Positions 5,293 to 7,473 of a stretch of 7,473 bases of DNA are shown piece by piece (position 1 is the first letter of the stretch; each line of letters begins with the position of its first letter). This DNA comes from an uncultured Bacteroidales bacterium (GTDB taxonomy: Bacteria; Bacteroidota; Bacteroidia; Bacteroidales; UBA932): positions 1 to 7,473 of the forward strand of contig CABTXO010000073.1 of assembly GCA_902488725.1 (NCBI GenBank). The letters are read 5' to 3'. Made by a program: the position numbers and the translations under genes. The notes beneath the pieces are model-generated. The model searched no databases and had not been told where the DNA came from. It saw only the letters and a list, made by a program, of their open reading frames with translations.

Positions 5293-6624
5293 TTACGCTT
5301 TTACTCTTTTCCACGAGGTGATTTTGTGACCGACGGTCGCAAAGAAGATGAGGTACAGGAAGCAGGGCACCAGCACCCAGTAGGCGGCCTGGTGACCGAT
5401 GGACTTGGAGAGGGAACTGTAGATCAACGGCATGATGGCGTTGCCGCAGAGGGCCATCACCAGCAAGGAAGATCCCGTCTTGGTAAATTCGCCCAGCCCG
5501 TTGATGGAAAGGGGCCAAATGCCGGCATAGATCATCGCGTTCGGGAAACCGATGGCGCAGAGGAAGAAGATGGAGGCCTTGGTGTCGTGGCCGAAGAGGG
5601 ACACGTCGAAATTCGCGAAGATCACCCCGAAGGAGAGCAGCAAACCCAGGATGGAACAGATCAGCAGCGCCTTTTTCTGGGAAAGATACTTCGGAATCAG
5701 CAGTATCCCGATGATGTAGCCGATCATGGTACCGGCCAGGACATAAGGCGGGAAGGTCTTGGCTTCCAGCAAGTCCATGCCCATGGAATTGGCGTAGTTG
5801 ATGATCGTGTCGATCGCGACCACCTGCTCGCCCACGTGGGCGAAGATGGCGATGGCGCCGAGGATCAGGAAGGGGAAGTCGAAGATGCTCTTTTTCCCGG
5901 AGTCGGCCGCGGCTGCAACGTCCTTGGGGGCATTCTTTTCGTCCGGGTTGATCTCAGGCAAGACCGAGTACCGGATGCCGATGCCGGCGAGAAGCAGGAT
6001 GATGCCGAGGACTGCGTACGGCACGATGGTGCGACGGATCAACTCGTCCAGCATGGCATTTTTCGTCACGACGTCGAGACTGCCCGACTCGATGGCGGCG
6101 AACAGCTGGCTGTCGCTGGCCTTGAGGATGATGGCGGCGAAAATCAACGGAGAGAGGATGCCTGCGAGCTTGTTGCAGATCCCCATGATGCCGATCCGGC
6201 GCGCGGCGCTGTCGATCGGACCGACGATCGTCACATAGGGGTTCGCGGCGGACTGCAGGATCGCAAGCCCCGTCCCGATCGAGAAGAGGCCGAGCAGGAA
6301 GATCGGGAACTGGCGCATGAAGGCCGCAGGCACGAAGAGAAATGCGCCCAGCGAAGCCATCATGAAGCCATACATGATGCCCCGCTTGAACCCGACGCGC
6401 TTCAACAGGAGCCCCGACGGGATGGCCATGACCAGGTACGCGATGTAGAACGCGAAGGTGACCAGATAGGACTGGAAATGGGTGAGTTCGCAAGCGATTC
6501 TGAAATAGGGAATCAGAATCGAGTTCACCCAGGTGATAAATCCGAAGATGAAAAACATTCCGGCGAGGATCGCGATCGAAACGTAGTATATCTTCTTCTC
6601 TTCTGAAGTTTTTTCGTTATCCAT
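5293..6624 (-). CDS. Sugar permease of the MFS FucP/NagP type
   Basis: A 443-residue, 12-helix inner-membrane transporter of the fucose/glucose/galactose permease family, where Bacteroidota GlcNAc and hexose carriers also fall. Characteristic stretches are FFIFGFITWVNSILIPYF (24-41), SYLVTFAFYIAYLVMAIPSG (52-71), LLKRVGFKRG (73-82) and QSAANPYVTIVGPIDSAARR (124-143). By eye-alignment to E. coli FucP, the two proton-coupling acids (D46, E135) correspond here to S35 and Q124, so coupling probably differs. The gene starts the operon and nagA follows by 4 bases, which makes GlcNAc or a related N-acetyl-hexosamine the best substrate guess (a NagP role), but the sequence does not prove it. The hydrophilic loop about 220-245 separates the two halves. 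There is no Shine-Dalgarno site before the ATG at 6624. Confidence 0.92.
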   Translation of the reverse strand: MDNEKTSEEKKIYYVSIAILAGMFFIFGFITWVNSILIPYFRIACELTHFQSYLVTFAFYIAYLVMAIPSGLLLKRVGFKRGIMYGFMMASLGAFLFVPAAFMRQFPIFLLGLFSIGTGLAILQSAANPYVTIVGPIDSAARRIGIMGICNKLAGILSPLIFAAIILKASDSQLFAAIESGSLDVVTKNAMLDELIRRTIVPYAVLGIILLLAGIGIRYSVLPEINPDEKNAPKDVAAAADSGKKSIFDFPFLILGAIAIFAHVGEQVVAIDTIINYANSMGMDLLEAKTFPPYVLAGTMIGYIIGILLIPKYLSQKKALLICSILGLLLSFGVIFANFDVSLFGHDTKASIFFLCAIGFPNAMIYAGIWPLSINGLGEFTKTGSSLLVMALCGNAIMPLIYSSLSKSIGHQAAYWVLVPCFLYLIFFATVGHKITSWKRVKA

Positions 6625-6676
6625 AAAAGCAATGATAATTTCGTGCAGGGGCCTTCATCCAGTCCCGTTCAATTGG

Positions 6677-6871
6677 TCAGTTCCCCGTGACGATCCGCTC
6701 CGTCCAGCGGCTGGCCCGGATGCCGAGGATGTCCAGCCGGATGGCCTCGCCGGTGTTCCAGTCCCCGTTGCCGTAATGCACTTCGTCCCGCCGGGAGCAT
6801 CCGGTCCACGCATCTGCTTGCGATGTGTTGATCATCCATATAAAACAATCAGTTTTACGCAGGTGGTTCAT
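6677..6871 (-). pseudogene. 64-codon ORF, possible C-terminal remnant of a lost gene
   Basis: The frame runs from ATG 6871 to TGA 6677. Its first 20 codons have AT-rich third positions and resemble intergenic DNA. From about codon 21 (near 6810) to the stop, nearly every third base is G or C, as in the operon genes, and the peptide looks coding (EVHYGNGDWNTGEAIRLDI, then SRWTERI). The best reading is that the tail of a former gene was left when its upstream part was deleted and AT-rich DNA now precedes it. It could instead be an intact small protein at the head of the operon, since its stop is 52 bases before the permease ATG. I do not recognise the family. Bases 6625-6676 hold nothing else I can support. 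Confidence 0.35.
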
Positions 6872-6899
6872 GATTGTGTCGTATGCATGCGCCGCACAC

Positions 6900-6919
6900 T
6901 TTGCGCACGCGCAAAATTA
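6900..6919 (-). promoter_or_regulatory. Candidate operon promoter -7 element overlapped by a palindromic operator
   Basis: TTTGCGC (6900-6906) and GCGCAAA (6909-6915) form a perfect inverted repeat with a 2-base centre, the form expected of a dimeric repressor site. On the minus strand TAATTTTG (6919-6912) matches the Bacteroidota -7 consensus TAnnTTTG, and the palindrome covers its TTTG and the expected start site near 6905. I find no good -33 TTTG at 19-21 bases, which weakens the promoter call or suggests an activator. This would drive the permease-nagA-apbE operon. Confidence 0.42.
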
Positions 6920-7004
6920 GAATAACTTTAAACGATTTGAATCTGAAATACCGCAAAGATTGTCTCTGAAAACGCAAAGGTGATAGGCTCTTACTCATTT
7001 TGCG
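6900..7004. repeat. Cluster of five CGCAAA/TTTGCG hexamers
   Basis: The hexamer occurs at 6900-6905 (TTTGCG), 6910-6915 (CGCAAA), 6952-6957 (CGCAAA), 6973-6978 (CGCAAA) and 6999-7004 (TTTGCG). Random DNA of this length would hold about 0.05 copies over both strands. The cluster lies in the AT-rich gap upstream of the sugar operon, so repeated half-sites for a transcription factor are the natural reading. Confidence 0.5.
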
Positions 7005-7008
7005 TTTT
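6969..7008 (-). repeat. 10-bp inverted repeat downstream of the hydrolase gene
   Basis: AAAACGCAAA (6969-6978) and TTTGCGTTTT (6999-7008) are perfect reverse complements with a 20-base loop, 53 bases past the hydrolase stop at 7062. On the minus strand the second arm ends in TTTT, so it may act as a weak terminator. The long loop and the shared CGCAAA core make a pair of regulator half-sites equally likely. Bases 7009-7061 show nothing else. Confidence 0.4.
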
Positions 7009-7061
7009 TCAAATGCGGGCAGAATGGCCTCTTGCAGCTGGCTGGAAGCGATCGTCCGCTA

Positions 7062-7473
7062 TCAATTCACCGGCCCGAGGAAATGTTCGAAAAAGTCGTA
7101 GATGACCGCATTGGATTCGGAATTTGGCGCATGCTGAGGACGATTCGTCATGCCGATCCGGTGCTCATAGCCGAGCAGACGGTTCACTTCGACCGTCCGG
7201 TTGAGCGGGATCCAGCGGTCAGGCGTGTCGGAGAAGCCGCCGGACACCAGGAAAGGCCGCGGAGCCATCAGCGCATGGAGTTCATGCAGATCATGTCCTT
7301 CCTGCCGGAGCTGCCGGTAGACCCCGTCGGGATTCAGCGAGCCGTTCTTCGCCCACGTGTTTTTCCAGGGGGTAGGATAATAGCCCAGATACCAAGGCTC
7401 CCAGTAATTGATGTAGCTCCCCTTCGTCTCGTCGAACACGATGCCCGGATCGCCCCAGACGGCACAGGCAAAC
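7062..7473 (-). CDS. C-terminal part of a CE15-like alpha/beta-hydrolase (carbohydrate esterase type)
   Basis: Only the last 137 codons are present; the frame stays open to the window edge and the ATG at 7439 is internal. The segment begins FACAVWGDPGIVFDETKG, which corresponds to the strand just after the nucleophile elbow in glucuronoyl-esterase/acetylxylan-esterase-like hydrolases. The nucleophile GxSxG lies outside the window. Next comes LHELHALMAPRPFLVSGG, the core strand typical of these esterases, then DTPDRWIPLN and a terminal helix. H103 counted from the internal Met (codon 7133-7131, in NRPQHAPN) is the likely catalytic histidine. The role would be deacylating or de-esterifying plant or host glycans outside the cytoplasm. 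The gene is separated from the sugar operon by 437 bases, so it may be a separate transcript of the same locus. Other prolyl-oligopeptidase-like esterases are alternatives. Confidence 0.75.
   Translation of the reverse strand, partial: FACAVWGDPGIVFDETKGSYINYWEPWYLGYYPTPWKNTWAKNGSLNPDGVYRQLRQEGHDLHELHALMAPRPFLVSGGFSDTPDRWIPLNRTVEVNRLLGYEHRIGMTNRPQHAPNSESNAVIYDFFEHFLGPVN

Noticed and set aside
4512..5321. A 269-codon plus-strand open frame opposite nagA
   Set aside because: Antisense shadow of nagA's biased codons; no domain recognisable.
5197..6606. A 469-codon plus-strand open frame opposite the permease
   Set aside because: It lies antisense to a clear 12-helix transporter. Its composition (Asp, Glu, His, Gly and Gln rich) is what hydrophobic GC-rich codons give when read backwards. 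No family motif is seen.
6625..6650. TATCATTG next to the permease ATG as a -7 element
   Set aside because: One mismatch to TAnnTTTG, no TTTG 19-21 bases upstream, and it would leave a leader of only a few bases.
1..7473. CRISPR array, tRNA, rRNA, insertion sequence or integrase attachment site
   Set aside because: No regularly spaced direct repeats, no cloverleaf or rRNA-like stretch, no transposase motif and no terminal inverted repeats were seen on reading both strands.

Overview
The window most likely comes from a member of the Bacteroidota, probably a fairly GC-rich Bacteroidales. I infer this from four things: a promoter of the Bacteroidota TTTG / TAnnTTTG type at 128-158, genes that mostly lack a Shine-Dalgarno site, a FucP/NagP-type sugar permease, and secreted Gfo/Idh/MocA oxidoreductases of the kind common in this phylum. 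Genus cannot be fixed from the sequence alone. All supported genes lie on the minus strand, so the biological order runs from high to low coordinates.

Layout in transcription order. The window enters inside the C-terminal part of a CE15-like alpha/beta-hydrolase (7473-7062). A 437-base gap follows (7061-6625). It holds a 10-bp inverted repeat, five copies of CGCAAA/TTTGCG in about 105 bases, a perfect TTTGCGC-AC-GCGCAAA palindrome on a candidate -7 element, and a 64-codon ORF that looks like the tail of a lost gene. Then comes a tightly packed six-gene cluster: sugar MFS permease (6624-5293), nagA (5288-4089), apbE (4001-3186), a lipoprotein-type Gfo/Idh/MocA oxidoreductase (3189-1870), an 79-residue two-helix membrane protein (1858-1619), and a Tat-type Gfo/Idh/MocA oxidoreductase (1607-264). 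Downstream lie a Bacteroidota promoter, a strong hairpin with a T run, and the first 35 codons of a possible AT-richer gene that leaves the window at base 1.

How the genes may work together. The permease and NagA point to uptake and deacetylation in GlcNAc catabolism; a kinase making GlcNAc-6-phosphate and the deaminase NagB are not in the window. The last four genes are linked by a 4-base ATGA overlap and two 11-base gaps, which suggests a functional unit: two exported NAD(P)-type oxidoreductases, a tiny membrane protein and an FMN transferase. A periplasmic oxidation/reduction step on an (amino)sugar or glycoside, feeding the permease and NagA, is an inference. The substrate, and the protein flavinylated by ApbE, cannot be seen here.
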